Below are positions 35,235 through 44,860 of a stretch of 64,000 nucleotides of DNA, one piece after another. The translations under genes were made by a program, and so were the position numbers. Below the pieces are notes generated by a model. That model did not search any database. It saw only the letters and a list, made by a program, of their open reading frames with translations, and was not told where the DNA came from. The stretch covers positions 3,475,501 to 3,539,500 of the forward strand of contig NZ_CP011770.1 of the NCBI RefSeq assembly GCF_001028705.1, written 5' to 3'. Positions within the stretch are counted from its first letter, which is position 1. The number at the start of each line of letters is the position of its first letter. This DNA comes from Croceicoccus naphthovorans. Lineage in GTDB: Bacteria > Pseudomonadota > Alphaproteobacteria > Sphingomonadales > Sphingomonadaceae.

Positions 35235-36392
35235 TCAGGCCGCTGCTCGGTAGGCTTTCTCGTGCGCAGCCAAGAGCGCACTGACGGCACGGTCGATATC
35301 GGCCTCGGAAGTGGTTCGGCCAATCCCGATGCGAATGGACGACGAAGCCTCGTCAAAGGAAAGCCCTTGCGCCAACAGGACGTAAGACGGCTCGATGCTG
35401 CCTGAATTGCAGGCTGAGCCTGTTGATGCCGATAGTTCGCCGCGGGCATGCAAGAGGATGTCTTCCGCATTCACTCCCTCGGCCCTGAGGCTTGTGCAAC
35501 CCGGGATGCGCTCGGCATGCGGATTGATAGTGAAAGGACATCCCTTCCTGGTGACCCGATCTTCGAAAAGTCTTTGTAATGATTGAATATGTGTGCGTGC
35601 CGACTGGCCGTGGCGCTCGTAAAGCCGCGCCGCCGCTGCAAGCCCGGCGCAAAGCGGAACCGGCACTGTACCGCTGCGTCCGAGAGGCTGCTGTCCACCG
35701 CCATCAAGCTGCGGAACGAGCCGTAACCGCGCGGCGCGCGACACGACAAGGCCGCCGATGCCTTTTGGACCGTAGAACTTGTGACCGGAGAAACTCAGCA
35801 GATCGGCACTGGTATGGTTGAAGTCGACATCGATCTTTCCGACGGTCTGCGCCGCATCTGTGTGAAACAGGACACCTTGGCGATGACAGATTTCGGCAAT
35901 CTCGCGCACGGGTTGAATGACGCCGGTTTCGTTGTTGGCGTGCATGACCGATACGAGCGCCGTGTCGGGCCTCAGGGCCTGCGCGATGGCTTCTGCGCGA
36001 ACGCGGCCATCTGCCCCCGGTTTGACTTCGGTGACCTCGATCCCGGTTTTCACGAGCGAACGGGCGGCCTCCAGCACGCATTTGTGCTCGATCGATGACA
36101 CCACCAGATGGTTTCCGCGTCGTTCGGCTGAGCTCATAACACCTTTGATGGCGAGGTTGTTCGCCTCGGTTGCTCCGCTGGTGAAGAGGATTTCGTCCTC
36201 CCCGGCACCGAGCAGCGCCGCAAGCGCTTCGCGCGATCGTTCGACAATTTTCGAGGCTTCCAGGCCATGCGCATGATCCGAATGCGGATTGCCACAGTCA
36301 TGGCTCATCGCGTCCGTCATCGCATCGATGACCGAGGGATCGACCGGAGTTGAGGCCATGAAATCGAGATAGGCGGGGCCGGGTCTGCGCAA
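35235..36392 (-). CDS. sspA: SspA/DndA-like cysteine desulfurase
   Basis: A 385-residue PLP enzyme of the IscS/NifS class. The PLP lysine is in SFSGHKFYGPKGIGG, the PLP-binding His in HTDAAQTVGKID, and the persulfide Cys in SASTGSACNSGS. It takes sulfur from cysteine and would pass it to SspD. I start it at TTG 36392 (MRRPGPAYLDFMASTPVDPS) with GAAGG upstream, which gives normal family length; the frame is open 50 codons further but without family sequence. First gene of the ssp operon, divergent from trbB. Confidence 0.83.
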   Translation of the reverse strand: MRRPGPAYLDFMASTPVDPSVIDAMTDAMSHDCGNPHSDHAHGLEASKIVERSREALAALLGAGEDEILFTSGATEANNLAIKGVMSSAERRGNHLVVSSIEHKCVLEAARSLVKTGIEVTEVKPGADGRVRAEAIAQALRPDTALVSVMHANNETGVIQPVREIAEICHRQGVLFHTDAAQTVGKIDVDFNHTSADLLSFSGHKFYGPKGIGGLVVSRAARLRLVPQLDGGGQQPLGRSGTVPVPLCAGLAAAARLYERHGQSARTHIQSLQRLFEDRVTRKGCPFTINPHAERIPGCTSLRAEGVNAEDILLHARGELSASTGSACNSGSIEPSYVLLAQGLSFDEASSSIRIGIGRTTSEADIDRAVSALLAAHEKAYRAAA

Positions 36393-36634
36393 GGAACAAC
36401 CTTCATTGAAATCGGTGCACCGATAAGACCAAAACTGGCCAGGCAAAGCAACCGCGATCGCGCGGCGTTCGAGCTTGGACGGCGGCGACCTTCCGATTTG
36501 GCCTTTTCCTTTCTTTCTTATTCTTCGCTCTTCTACCCTCATTGCAGATCGCTATTGCCTGAGGGCAAAGTAATGTCTTTTTGATCTGCCTCGCGAACGC
36601 AGCCGATGGTCGGTTGCCGCATCCGAGGCAGTCC

Positions 36635-37615
36635 ATGAGCGTCATCCCCCTTCGATCCGAAGTCTCATCGCGCGGCGCGCGCATGCTGCGCACTGCGCTT
36701 GGTGCCGACATCGCTCGCTGGCTCGACGAGCCCGATGTCATCGAAGTCATGCTCAACCCCGATGGGCGTCTCTGGGTCGACCGATTGGGCGAGGGTCTCG
36801 CGGCGACCGAATGTCTGATGAGTGCAGCCGATGGTGAGCGCATCATCCGGCTGGTCGCCCATCATGTCGGCGCCGAGGTTCATGCAAGCGCACCGCGTGT
36901 GTCCGCCGAGCTGCCGGAAGGCGGCGAGCGCTTCGAAGGCCTGCTGCCCCCGGTGGTTGCCGCCCCGAGCTTCGCCATCCGCAAACCAGCTATCGCGGTG
37001 TTCGCGCTGGCCGATTACGTGACGACCGGGATCATGAGCAAATGGCAGGCTGAAGCGCTTGCCGGTGCGGTCGCTGCGAGAAAGAACATTCTGGTCGTCG
37101 GCGGCACCTCGACCGGCAAGACGACGCTCACCAATGCGTTGCTCGCCGAGGTCGCATCCACGTCCGACCGTGTCGTCCTGATCGAGGATACGCTGGAGCT
37201 GCAATGCGCAGCGCCCAATCTGGTGTCGCTGCGGACCAAGGACGGCGTTGCGACCTTGTCCGATCTTGTCCGGTCCGCGCTGCGCCTGCGGCCCGATCGC
37301 ATTCCCATTGGCGAGGTGCGCGGTGCAGAAGCACTTGATCTGCTGAAAGCGTGGGGCACCGGTCATCCAGGCGGGGTCGGCACGCTTCACGCTGGTTCGG
37401 CGCTTGGCACGCTGCGGCGGCTCGAACAGCTTATCCAGGAAAGTGTGGTCACCGTGCCGCGCGCGCTGATCGCCGAAACCATCGATATCATCGCCGTGCT
37501 TGTGCGCGACGGCACCGGGCGGCGCCTTGCCGAACTCGCCGAGGTGCGCGGGCTCGATGCCGCAGGCGAATACGTCCTCGCACCCCTTCCATCCACAGCA
37601 GGAGACCATTCGTGA
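36635..37615 (+). CDS. trbB: TrbB conjugal transfer ATPase (VirB11 family)
   Basis: A 326-residue hexameric secretion ATPase: Walker [10 protein letters not shown] (156-164), then [26 protein letters not shown] and [30 protein letters not shown]. It powers pilus and channel work. ATG 36635 is followed by normal family sequence; upstream the frame is open only by chance. The stop overlaps the trbC start. First gene of the trb operon and divergent from sspA. Confidence 0.94.
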   Translation: MSVIPLRSEVSSRGARMLRTALGADIARWLDEPDVIEVMLNPDGRLWVDRLGEGLAATECLMSAADGERIIRLVAHHVGAEVHASAPRVSAELPEGGERFEGLLPPVVAAPSFAIRKPAIAVFALADYVTTGIMSKWQAEALAGAVAARKNILVVGGTSTGKTTLTNALLAEVASTSDRVVLIEDTLELQCAAPNLVSLRTKDGVATLSDLVRSALRLRPDRIPIGEVRGAEALDLLKAWGTGHPGGVGTLHAGSALGTLRRLEQLIQESVVTVPRALIAETIDIIAVLVRDGTGRRLAELAEVRGLDAAGEYVLAPLPSTAGDHS

Positions 37616-37944
37616 CCCATATCTTGCCGCACCCGCACCCGCGCCTGTCAGCTTTGATCGTTGCCAGCCTCTTTGCGCTGGCATTTGCGGCGCCCGCCCA
37701 CGCCGCTGGCTCTTCGATGCCGTGGGAAGCGCCGCTCCAGGCGATCCTCGAATCAATCCAGGGCCCGGTCGCCAAGATCGTCGCGGTGATCATCATCATC
37801 GCCACCGGGCTGGCGCTTGCTTTCGGGGATACATCGGGCGGTTTCCGGCGCCTGATCCAGATCGTCTTCGGGCTTTCGATCGCCTTTGCCGCGTCCTCCT
37901 TCTTCCTTTCGTTTTTCTCCTTCGGCGGCGGAGCGCTGGTCTGA
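37612..37944 (+). CDS. trbC: TrbC pilin (VirB2 family)
   Basis: A 110-residue prepilin: signal sequence LSALIVASLFALAFAAPAHAA, then SSMPWEAPLQAILESIQGPV and two hydrophobic helices (IVAVIIIIATGLALAFG and GLSIAFAASSFFLSFFSF). The S26 peptidase encoded at 17016 probably matures it. GTG 37612 overlaps the trbB stop and the stop overlaps trbD (TGATG). Confidence 0.9.
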   Translation: MTHILPHPHPRLSALIVASLFALAFAAPAHAAGSSMPWEAPLQAILESIQGPVAKIVAVIIIIATGLALAFGDTSGGFRRLIQIVFGLSIAFAASSFFLSFFSFGGGALV

Positions 37945-38219
37945 TGGATAGCAGCGAAGCTTCTCTGCCGAACGGCTTTGCGGTCCCTGTTCACCGGGCC
38001 CTGACCGAGCATATCCTGCTCGGCGGTGCGCCGCGCGGACTTGCTATCGCCAATGCGACATTGGCGGGCGCAATCGGACTGGGTCTGCAGCTGTGGATCG
38101 CAGGCGCCGCGTTTTTCGCGCTCGGCCACATGGTCGCGGTCTGGGCCGCCCGGCACGATCCGCAATTCGTCGATGTCGCACGGCGGCATCTGCGGTTCCC
38201 CGCGCATCTGCAGGTCTGA
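37944..38219 (+). CDS. trbD: TrbD (VirB3 family)
   Basis: A 91-residue inner-membrane protein: PNGFAVPVHRALTEHILLGGAPRG, then two hydrophobic stretches (LAIANATLAGAIGLGLQLWIAG, FFALGHMVAVWAA) and HDPQFVDVARRH, the standard VirB3 pattern. It overlaps trbC and is three bases before trbE. Confidence 0.9.
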   Translation: MDSSEASLPNGFAVPVHRALTEHILLGGAPRGLAIANATLAGAIGLGLQLWIAGAAFFALGHMVAVWAARHDPQFVDVARRHLRFPAHLQV

Positions 38220-39903
38220 GCCATGCTGAGCTTGCGCGAATATCGAAACAAGGCCGACCGGCTTGCGGACTTCCTGCCATGGGCGGCGCTCGTCGCACCC
38301 GGCGTCGTGCTCAACAAGGACGGCAGCTTCCAGCGGACGGCCCGCTTTCGCGGGCCGGATCTCGACAGCGCGACCCCTGCCGAACTGGTTTCAACGACGG
38401 CGCGGTTGAACAGCGCGCTACGCCGGCTCGGTTCGGGCTGGTCGATCTTCGTCGAGGCTGTGCGTCGTCCGGCACTGGATTATCCCGCCTGCGCCTTTCC
38501 CGATCCGGCCTCGGCACTGGTCGAACGAGAGCGCGCCGCGCAGTTCGCAGAAGAAGGCGCGCATTTCGAGAGCCGCTATTTTCTGACCTTCTTATGGATG
38601 CCGCCTGCCGAGGATGCCGCGCGGGCTGAAAGCTGGCTCTACGAAGGCAAAGCCGAGAAAGGCGTGGATCCGCGCGAGCTTCTCGAGGGCTTCGCCGATC
38701 GGACCGACCGGCTGCTGCGCCTGTTCGAAGGGTTCTTTCCCGAGGTCCAATGGCTCGATGATGGCGAGACCCTGAGCTATCTTCACAGCTGCATCTCGAC
38801 GCGACTGCACGATGTACGCGTTCCCGAAACCCCGATGCATCTCGATGCGCTGCTTGCCGACGAGCCGCTGACCGGCGGTCTCGAACCGCGCCTGGGTGCG
38901 GCCCATCTGCGGACACTGACCGTGATCGGCTTTCCGAGCGCGACATTCCCCGGGCTGCTCGATGAACTCAATGCGCAGGGCTTCGCCTATCGCTGGGCGA
39001 CGCGGGCGATCATGCTCGACAAGAGCGACGCGACGAAGCTGCTTTCGAAAATCCGCCGCCAGTGGTTCGCCAAGCGCAAATCGGTCGCCGCGATCCTCAA
39101 GGAAGTGATGACCAACGAGGCTTCGGTGCTGGTCGACAGCGATGCAGCCAACAAGGCCGAGGATGCCGATGCCGCTCTACAGGAGCTGGGCGCCGACCAT
39201 GTCGGGCTCGCGCTGGTCACCGCGACCGTTACGGTGTGGGCCGAGGAACCGGCGCTTGCCGCCGAGAAGCTGCGGCTGGTCGAGAAGGTCATCCAGGGCC
39301 GCGACTTTACCTGTGTGACCGAAGGCATGAATGCGATCGAGGCCTGGCTCGGATCGCTGCCCGGCCATGTCTACGCCAATGTTCGCCAGCCCCCGATCTC
39401 GACGCTGAACCTTGCGCATATGATGCCGCTTTCGGCTGTCTGGGCCGGACCGGAACACGATGCGCATTTTGACGCGCCGCCGCTGCTTTACGCCAAGACC
39501 GAAGGCTCGACCCCCTTCCGGTTTTCGCTTCATGTCGGCGATGTCGGACATGGCCTCGTCGTCGGTCCGACCGGGGCGGGCAAATCGGTCTTGCTGGCGA
39601 TGATGGCGATGCAGTTTCGCCGCTATGCCGGGTCGCAAATTTTCGCTTTCGATTTCGGCGGCTCGATCCGTGCGGCGGCGCTCGCCTGCGGCGGCGATTG
39701 GCAGGATCTGGGATCGAGTCTTTCCGAGGACAGCGACGAGGCAGTCCTGCTGCAACCGCTGGCGCGGATCGATGAGCCGGCACAGCGCAACTGGGCCTCG
39801 GAATGGCTCCAGGCGATCCTCACTGCGTAAGCGTGGTGTGAAGGCCGCCTTGCATGATGGCGTTGGGATAGGCTGATTACCGCTCTCTTGTGGAGCGGTG
39901 CCG

Positions 39904-40344
39904 ATGGACGATATCGACGATGACGGAACGAGCAGTCATACGACTGGTCATATGAGCACTCGTATGACTGGTCGCGTCGAGATCGTAGGGCGCGTGTCGG
40001 GCCGTCGGCGCTGGACGGTGGAGCAGAAGCTGGCGATTTTGCGGGACGCCTTCGGACCGGATGGCTCGGTTCGGTCGGCCTGTGAACGGCATGAAGTCGG
40101 CAGCGGGCAACTCTACACCTGGCGGCGCCTGGCGATGTCTGGTGAGTTGACGGGAACGAGGCGGACGGCATTGCCGGCTTTTGCCGAGGTTGAGATATCG
40201 GAGCCCTTGCTTCCGGCTGTTTCATCTCCCGCCCGAGCGGGTGGCGAGATCGGGATCGAACTGCCTTCGGGCGTGAAGCTGACGGTGGACACTGCAGTCG
40301 ATGCCGATGCGCTGGCGCGGGTGATCAGCGTGCTGTCTCAATGA
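39904..40344 (+). CDS. tnpA: IS66 TnpA (helix-turn-helix protein)
   Basis: A 146-residue protein with RRWTVEQKLAILRDAFGPDGSVRSACERHEVGSGQLYTWRR, the DNA-binding region of IS66 OrfA. ATG 39904 has GGAG eight bases upstream. The N-terminus carries a short imperfect repeat (HTTGHMSTRMTGR). It overlaps tnpB by four bases. Confidence 0.9.
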   Translation: MDDIDDDGTSSHTTGHMSTRMTGRVEIVGRVSGRRRWTVEQKLAILRDAFGPDGSVRSACERHEVGSGQLYTWRRLAMSGELTGTRRTALPAFAEVEISEPLLPAVSSPARAGGEIGIELPSGVKLTVDTAVDADALARVISVLSQ

Positions 40345-40688
40345 TCCCGTTGCCTCCTTCGACACGCATTTATCTTGCCTGCGGTGTGACCGACATGCGT
40401 AAGGGCTTTAACGGTCTGGCAGTATTGGCGCAGCAAGTGCTGCACGAGAACCCGCATTGCGGGGCGCTGTTCGCCTTTCGGGGCAAGCGCGGTGATCTGG
40501 TCAAGCTGCTGTGGTACGATGGTCAGGGCATGTGCCTGTTTTCGAAGCGTATGGATCGTGGGCGTTTCGTGTGGCCGGTGACGAAGACAGGCAAGGTCAG
40601 TCTCACCTCGGCGCAGCTTTCGATGCTTCTGGAAGGCATCGACTGGCGTCGGCCCGAGCGGACGACTGTGCCTCTTCTGGCGGGATAA
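40341..40688 (+). CDS. tnpB: IS66 TnpB (OrfB)
   Basis: A 115-residue protein with the family pattern RIYLACGVTDMRKGFNGLAVLAQQVL and LVKLLWYDGQGMCLFSKRMDRGRFVWP. Needed for IS66 transposition; exact role not known. Complete. Confidence 0.94.
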   Translation: MIPLPPSTRIYLACGVTDMRKGFNGLAVLAQQVLHENPHCGALFAFRGKRGDLVKLLWYDGQGMCLFSKRMDRGRFVWPVTKTGKVSLTSAQLSMLLEGIDWRRPERTTVPLLAG

Positions 40689-40749
40689 AAGCTCACGGAT
40701 TCCGTTGGTTTTTCTGGCATTGGACCACCCGATTCGCTAAAGGATCACG

Positions 40750-42285
40750 GTGTCGGATCAAGCCTCCTCCCCCATCGACAAGGATGCCCGGATCGCCGAG
40801 CTGGAAGCGGCTCTGGCGGCCCGCGATACGCTGATCGAGACGCTGCGTTTTCAGCTCGCCCAGCTTAAGCGGATGACATTCGGCCAGTCGTCGGAGAAGC
40901 TCAGCCGCCAGATCGAGCAACTCGAACTGGCGCTTGAGGAACTGGAAGGCGAAGCCGCTGTTGCTGATGTTGCCGCAACGGCATCGGCAACCGGCAACCA
41001 GCGCGCGACACCGATCCGTCAGTTCCCCGGTCATCTTCACCGCAGCGAGCGCCGGATCGAACCGGAAGCGGGAAGCTGCGCCTGCCCCGATTGCGGCGGC
41101 GCCCTGCGCCCGCTGGGCGAGGACAGCGACGAGATGCTCGACGTGGCGCCGGTGAAGTGGCGCGTCATCCGCACCGTGCGGCCCAAGTATTCCTGCCGGT
41201 CCTGCGAGAAGATCGTCCAGGCGTCCGCCCCGGTAAAAGCGGTCGCGCGCGGCAAGGCCAGCTTCGCGACGCTCGCCCATGTGGTCGTGAACAAGTTCGA
41301 CCATCACCTGCCGCTCTATCGCCAGGCCGAGATGATGGCGGCGCAAGGGGTCAGTATCGACCGCTCGACCCTGGCCGGTTGGGCAGGACAGGCAGCCGCG
41401 CTGCTCGATCCCATTGTTGCCCGCATTCGTGAACAGGGCCTCAAGGCCGGCAAGCTACACACCGACGATACGCCCGTGCCGATGCTGGTGCCGGGCAAGG
41501 GCAAGACCGCGCAGGCAAGGCTGTGGACCTATGTCATCGATGATCGCGCATCGGGTGCCACTGGTCCGGCTCTGGTCTGGTACCGGTTCACGTCCGATCG
41601 CAGCGGCATCCATCCGCAGACCGAGCTCAAGCACTTTGCCGGTCTTCTTCAGGCCGACGCCTATGCCGGTTACGACAAGCTCTATGCGGGCGGTCGGATC
41701 AGGGAAGTCGCCTGCTGGGCGCATTTCCGGCGCAAGATATTCGAGAACCACCAGACCAGCCCGACGCCGCTGACCACGGATCTGCTGGAACGGATCGCCA
41801 GGCTTTACCGGATCGAGGAAGAGATACGCGGTAGGCCGCCCGACGTCCGCCGGCGATGTCGCCAGGAACGAAGCAAGCCGCAGATCGAGAGCCTGCGCGT
41901 AGCCATCCATGATGCCCTGCACCGCCTGTCGCCCAAGTCGGCGATGGCCAAGGCGCTCGCCTATGGCCGCAAGCGCTGGACGGCGCTCACCCTCTTCCTC
42001 GACGAGGGCGGTGCCGAGATCGACAACAACATCGCCGAACGGGCCATGCGTTCAATCGCCATTGGTCGGAAGAACTGGCTGTTCGCCGGTTCGAAGGCGG
42101 GCGGCGAACGGGCGGCCGCGATCTATTCCGTCATCGAGACCGCCAAGCTCAATGGTCTGGAGTCGCAAGCCTACATCGCCGATGTGATCGAGAAGATCGC
42201 CAGCGGATGGCCGGCCTCGCGCTGGGACGAACTCATGCCATGGAACTGGACAGCCGAAGTCACGCCAGTCAGCATGGCGGCATGA
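40750..42285 (+). CDS. tnpC: IS66 transposase TnpC
   Basis: A 511-residue DDE transposase: N-terminal coiled coil (ARIAELEAALAARDTLIETL), zinc-finger region (CACPDCGGAL ... CRSCEKI), and catalytic core with LHTDDTPVPML, DAYAGYDKLY and DNNIAERAMRSIAIGRKNWLF. GTG 40750 is the start. Complete and probably active. Confidence 0.94.
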   Translation: MSDQASSPIDKDARIAELEAALAARDTLIETLRFQLAQLKRMTFGQSSEKLSRQIEQLELALEELEGEAAVADVAATASATGNQRATPIRQFPGHLHRSERRIEPEAGSCACPDCGGALRPLGEDSDEMLDVAPVKWRVIRTVRPKYSCRSCEKIVQASAPVKAVARGKASFATLAHVVVNKFDHHLPLYRQAEMMAAQGVSIDRSTLAGWAGQAAALLDPIVARIREQGLKAGKLHTDDTPVPMLVPGKGKTAQARLWTYVIDDRASGATGPALVWYRFTSDRSGIHPQTELKHFAGLLQADAYAGYDKLYAGGRIREVACWAHFRRKIFENHQTSPTPLTTDLLERIARLYRIEEEIRGRPPDVRRRCRQERSKPQIESLRVAIHDALHRLSPKSAMAKALAYGRKRWTALTLFLDEGGAEIDNNIAERAMRSIAIGRKNWLFAGSKAGGERAAAIYSVIETAKLNGLESQAYIADVIEKIASGWPASRWDELMPWNWTAEVTPVSMAA

Positions 42286-42890
42286 GCGAGACCATTGCCC
42301 GCCTGCATATCGCGCTTGCCGATACCGATCCCTCGATCTGGCGGCGGGTCGATGTTCCGGTCGATGCCAACCTCAAGATGCTCCACGATGTCATCCAGGG
42401 CGCAATGGGCTGGCTCGACTATCATCTCTGGGAGTTCGAGGCAGGCGACAGGCGCTACGGCGTGACCGATCCCGACTGGCCCGACGATCGCCTGTTCGCG
42501 GCCAAAAACACCAGACTCAAGGCGCTGCTCGACCGCGATGTCCGTCAGTTCCTCTACACTTACGACATGGGCGACAGCTGGGAGCACATCGTCACCGTCG
42601 AAGCGGTCAGGGATGGCGAAGCAGGAACCAAATATCCGCGATATATTGAGGGCGAACACCGCGCTCCGCCCGAAGACTGCGGCGGCACGCCCGGCTTCGA
42701 AGCCTTCCTTGAAGCCGTCACCGATCCCAAGCACCCCGAGCACAAGGATGCCACCGAGTGGCACCAGGGCTGCTACGGCAAAGCCTTCAATCCTGACGAG
42801 ATAGACGAACGCGACGCAAAGCTCAGGATCGGCGCCATCGCCAAACGACGCGCCGCCGGAAAAGCCGCTCAAGCAAGAAAATCACGCTGA
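42282..42890 (+). CDS. Plasmid pRiA4b ORF-3-like passenger protein
   Basis: A 202-residue protein of the PRiA4_ORF3 family: IARLHIALADTDPSIWRRVDVPVDANLKMLHDVIQGAMGW and FLYTYDMGDSWEHIV. It overlaps tnpC by four bases and lies inside the IS ends, so it moves with the element. Function unknown. Confidence 0.88.
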   Translation: MSETIARLHIALADTDPSIWRRVDVPVDANLKMLHDVIQGAMGWLDYHLWEFEAGDRRYGVTDPDWPDDRLFAAKNTRLKALLDRDVRQFLYTYDMGDSWEHIVTVEAVRDGEAGTKYPRYIEGEHRAPPEDCGGTPGFEAFLEAVTDPKHPEHKDATEWHQGCYGKAFNPDEIDERDAKLRIGAIAKRRAAGKAAQARKSR

Positions 42891-43779
42891 CAACGCGGCC
42901 TCCACGCCACGCTTACCTCACTGCGGAGGGCGTCGCAATTGATCCGGAAACCAAGGATTACCTGTGGTCGGCGCTGAGCTCGCTGGCGAGCGCGCCGGTC
43001 GCTGAGCGCACACTCACCGGGCTCGCTGTCCTTTTGCAATCGCAGGCATTGAAGCAGGCGCTTGCTCCCTACTGCGTCGGCGGGCCGTTCGGACGGCTCC
43101 TCGATGCCGAAAGCGAACGGCTGGGCGAAGCGAGTTTCCAGGCGTTCGAGACCGAAGGGCTGACCGGATCGGCGGCTGCGCCCGCCGTACTGTCCTATCT
43201 GTTCCACAGGATCGAAGGGCGCCTCGACGGCTCGCCGACGCTCATCATTATCGATGAAGGCTGGCTGGTGCTCGACGCTCCGGCCTTTGCCGCGCAATTG
43301 CGCGAATGGCTCAAGACCCTGCGCAAGAAGAATGCGAGCGTCGTTTTCGCCACCCAAAGCCTTGCCGATATCGAGACCTCGGCGATCGCGCCCGCGATTA
43401 TCGAAAGCTGCCCGACGCGAATCTTCCTGCCCAACGACCGGGCGGTCGAACCCCAGATTTTGGGTATCTATCGCCGCTTCGGACTGAACGACCGCCAGAT
43501 TGAAATCCTCAGCCGGGCAACGGCCAAGCGCGATTATTACTGTCAGTCCTCTCGCGGTAATCGCCTCTTCGAACTCGGCCTTGGCGAAGTGGCGCTCGCC
43601 TTTGCCGCCGCCTCTTCCAAGAGTGACCAGCTCGCCATGTCCCGTATCATCGAAGAGCATGGCCGGAGCGGCTTTGCCGCCCACTGGCTGAGGTATCGCG
43701 GCCTCCACTGGGCCGCCGAATTGCTCGGCAGCGATGCGCACTCTTCCGACCCCCCAAACCCACCAGAAGGAGACCTGAA

Positions 43780-44526
43780 GTGACCTCTCGAAAAATCTTC
43801 CGCAGCATGGCCATGGGCATTGCGCTCGCCTTGGCGAGTACGAGCGCCTTGGTATCAACGCCTGCACACGCCCAGTTCGGCGGGATCGTTTACGATCCGT
43901 CCAATTACGCGCAGAACGTGCTGACTGCCGCGCGCACGCTTGAGCAGATCAACAACCAGATCCGCATGCTGCAGAACCAGGCGACGTCGCTCATCAACGA
44001 GGCGAAGAACCTTCAGAGCCTGCCGCTGACGATCGTGCAGCCCCTGCAGGACCAGATCCGGCAGACCCAACAACTGCTGAACGAAGCCCAGCGCATCGCC
44101 TACGATGTCCGCACCATCGAGGGCGCTTTCGAACAGCATTACAAGAACGTTCCCCTCGGTGCCTCGCAGCGGGCGATGGTCGACGGCGCCGAGGCGCGCT
44201 GGCAAAACAGCGTGGCGGCCTTCGAAGATGCCCTCAAGGTCCAGGCGGGCACGGTTGCCAATATCGAAGGTTCGCGCGAAGCGCTCGGCAGCCTCGCTTC
44301 CGCAAGCCAGTCCGCCACGGGCGCCTTGCAGGCAGCACAGGCTGGCAACCAGCTGCTGGCATTGCAGGCCCGCCAGCTGGCCGACCTGACCGCCACGATC
44401 GCCGCTACTGGCAGGGCGCAGGCGCTCGATGCCGCCGAACGCGCGGCGGCCAAGGCACAGGCGCGCGAGCAGCTGAGGCGGTTTCTCGCTATTCGTCCGC
44501 GCTATCTGCCCGGCGGATCGGACTGA
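43780..44526 (+). CDS. trbJ: TrbJ (VirB5-like) conjugal transfer protein
   Basis: A 248-residue exported protein with signal peptide ending SALVSTPAHAQ and long amphipathic helices (LTAARTLEQINNQIRMLQNQATSLINEA), typical of TrbJ. A minor pilus component. GTG 43780 lies in the trbE stop region (GTGA) behind GGAGACCTGAA. Confidence 0.9.
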   Translation: MTSRKIFRSMAMGIALALASTSALVSTPAHAQFGGIVYDPSNYAQNVLTAARTLEQINNQIRMLQNQATSLINEAKNLQSLPLTIVQPLQDQIRQTQQLLNEAQRIAYDVRTIEGAFEQHYKNVPLGASQRAMVDGAEARWQNSVAAFEDALKVQAGTVANIEGSREALGSLASASQSATGALQAAQAGNQLLALQARQLADLTATIAATGRAQALDAAERAAAKAQAREQLRRFLAIRPRYLPGGSD

Positions 44527-44532
44527 TCCGCG

Positions 44533-44859
44533 ATGGACACCAAGCTCCTCGCGCGCATCGGTGCCGCTGTGTTCGTCGGTCTCGCCATCGCGACCACGAT
44601 CGTACAGCTGCGCGAGGAGCCCGCGCCGGTGCGGCAAGCTGACCGGCGCATATGGGTGCCCGACGGTGATCCGCTGCCAGCACAGCTGAGGGCTTGCGCT
44701 CAAATGGGCGAACTGGCGCTGTCCTCGCCCGATTGCCTCGCGGCCTGGGCCGAAAAACGCCGCCGCTTCTTCGGCGTCGATCACCCCGAGGCTTATTCCG
44801 GGATCGGCGACAGGGCGCTGCCTGAGTCCTTTTCCCGCGAAGCGAGAGGAGAGAACTGA
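44533..44859 (+). CDS. trbK: TrbK-like protein (putative entry exclusion)
   Basis: A 108-residue protein with one N-terminal membrane helix (LLARIGAAVFVGLAIATTIVQL) and a periplasmic tail with two Cys (RACAQMGELALSSPDCLAAWAEKRRRFF). It has the 'TrbK-alt' layout and place between trbJ and trbL. Entry exclusion is known for RP4 TrbK; here it is inferred from position. Confidence 0.8.
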   Translation: MDTKLLARIGAAVFVGLAIATTIVQLREEPAPVRQADRRIWVPDGDPLPAQLRACAQMGELALSSPDCLAAWAEKRRRFFGVDHPEAYSGIGDRALPESFSREARGEN

Positions 44860-44860
44860 C

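Larger units (their letters stand above)
39827..42916 (+). mobile_element. IS66-family insertion sequence, 3090 bp, with passenger gene
   Basis: The ends are GTAAGCGTGGTGTGAAGGCC (left) and, inverted, GTAAGCGTGGCGTGGAGGCC (right). The family-typical 8-base target duplication CTCACTGC is present on both sides (39819-39826 and 42917-42924). It carries tnpA, tnpB and tnpC, plus a fourth gene of the pRiA4b ORF-3 type. All genes are open, so the element is probably active and the insertion recent. Confidence 0.94.
38223..43783 (+). pseudogene. trbE: trbE (VirB4 family ATPase) split by an IS66-family element
   Basis: The 5' part (38223-39826) and 3' part (42925-43783) join in frame once the IS and one 8-base duplication are removed, restoring an 820-residue protein of normal length. 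Walker A is VGPTGAGKSVLL in the first part and Walker B TLIIIDEGWLVLD in the second. With the insertion, translation stops at the TAA inside the left inverted repeat (39828-39830), leaving 535 residues without Walker B. VirB4 is essential for conjugation, so this copy should be transfer-deficient unless complemented, or unless the IS leaves precisely. Confidence 0.93.

Noticed and set aside
35107..36098. Plus-strand frames opposite the cysteine desulfurase
   Set aside because: The desulfurase has all catalytic motifs on the minus strand; the plus frames are shadows.
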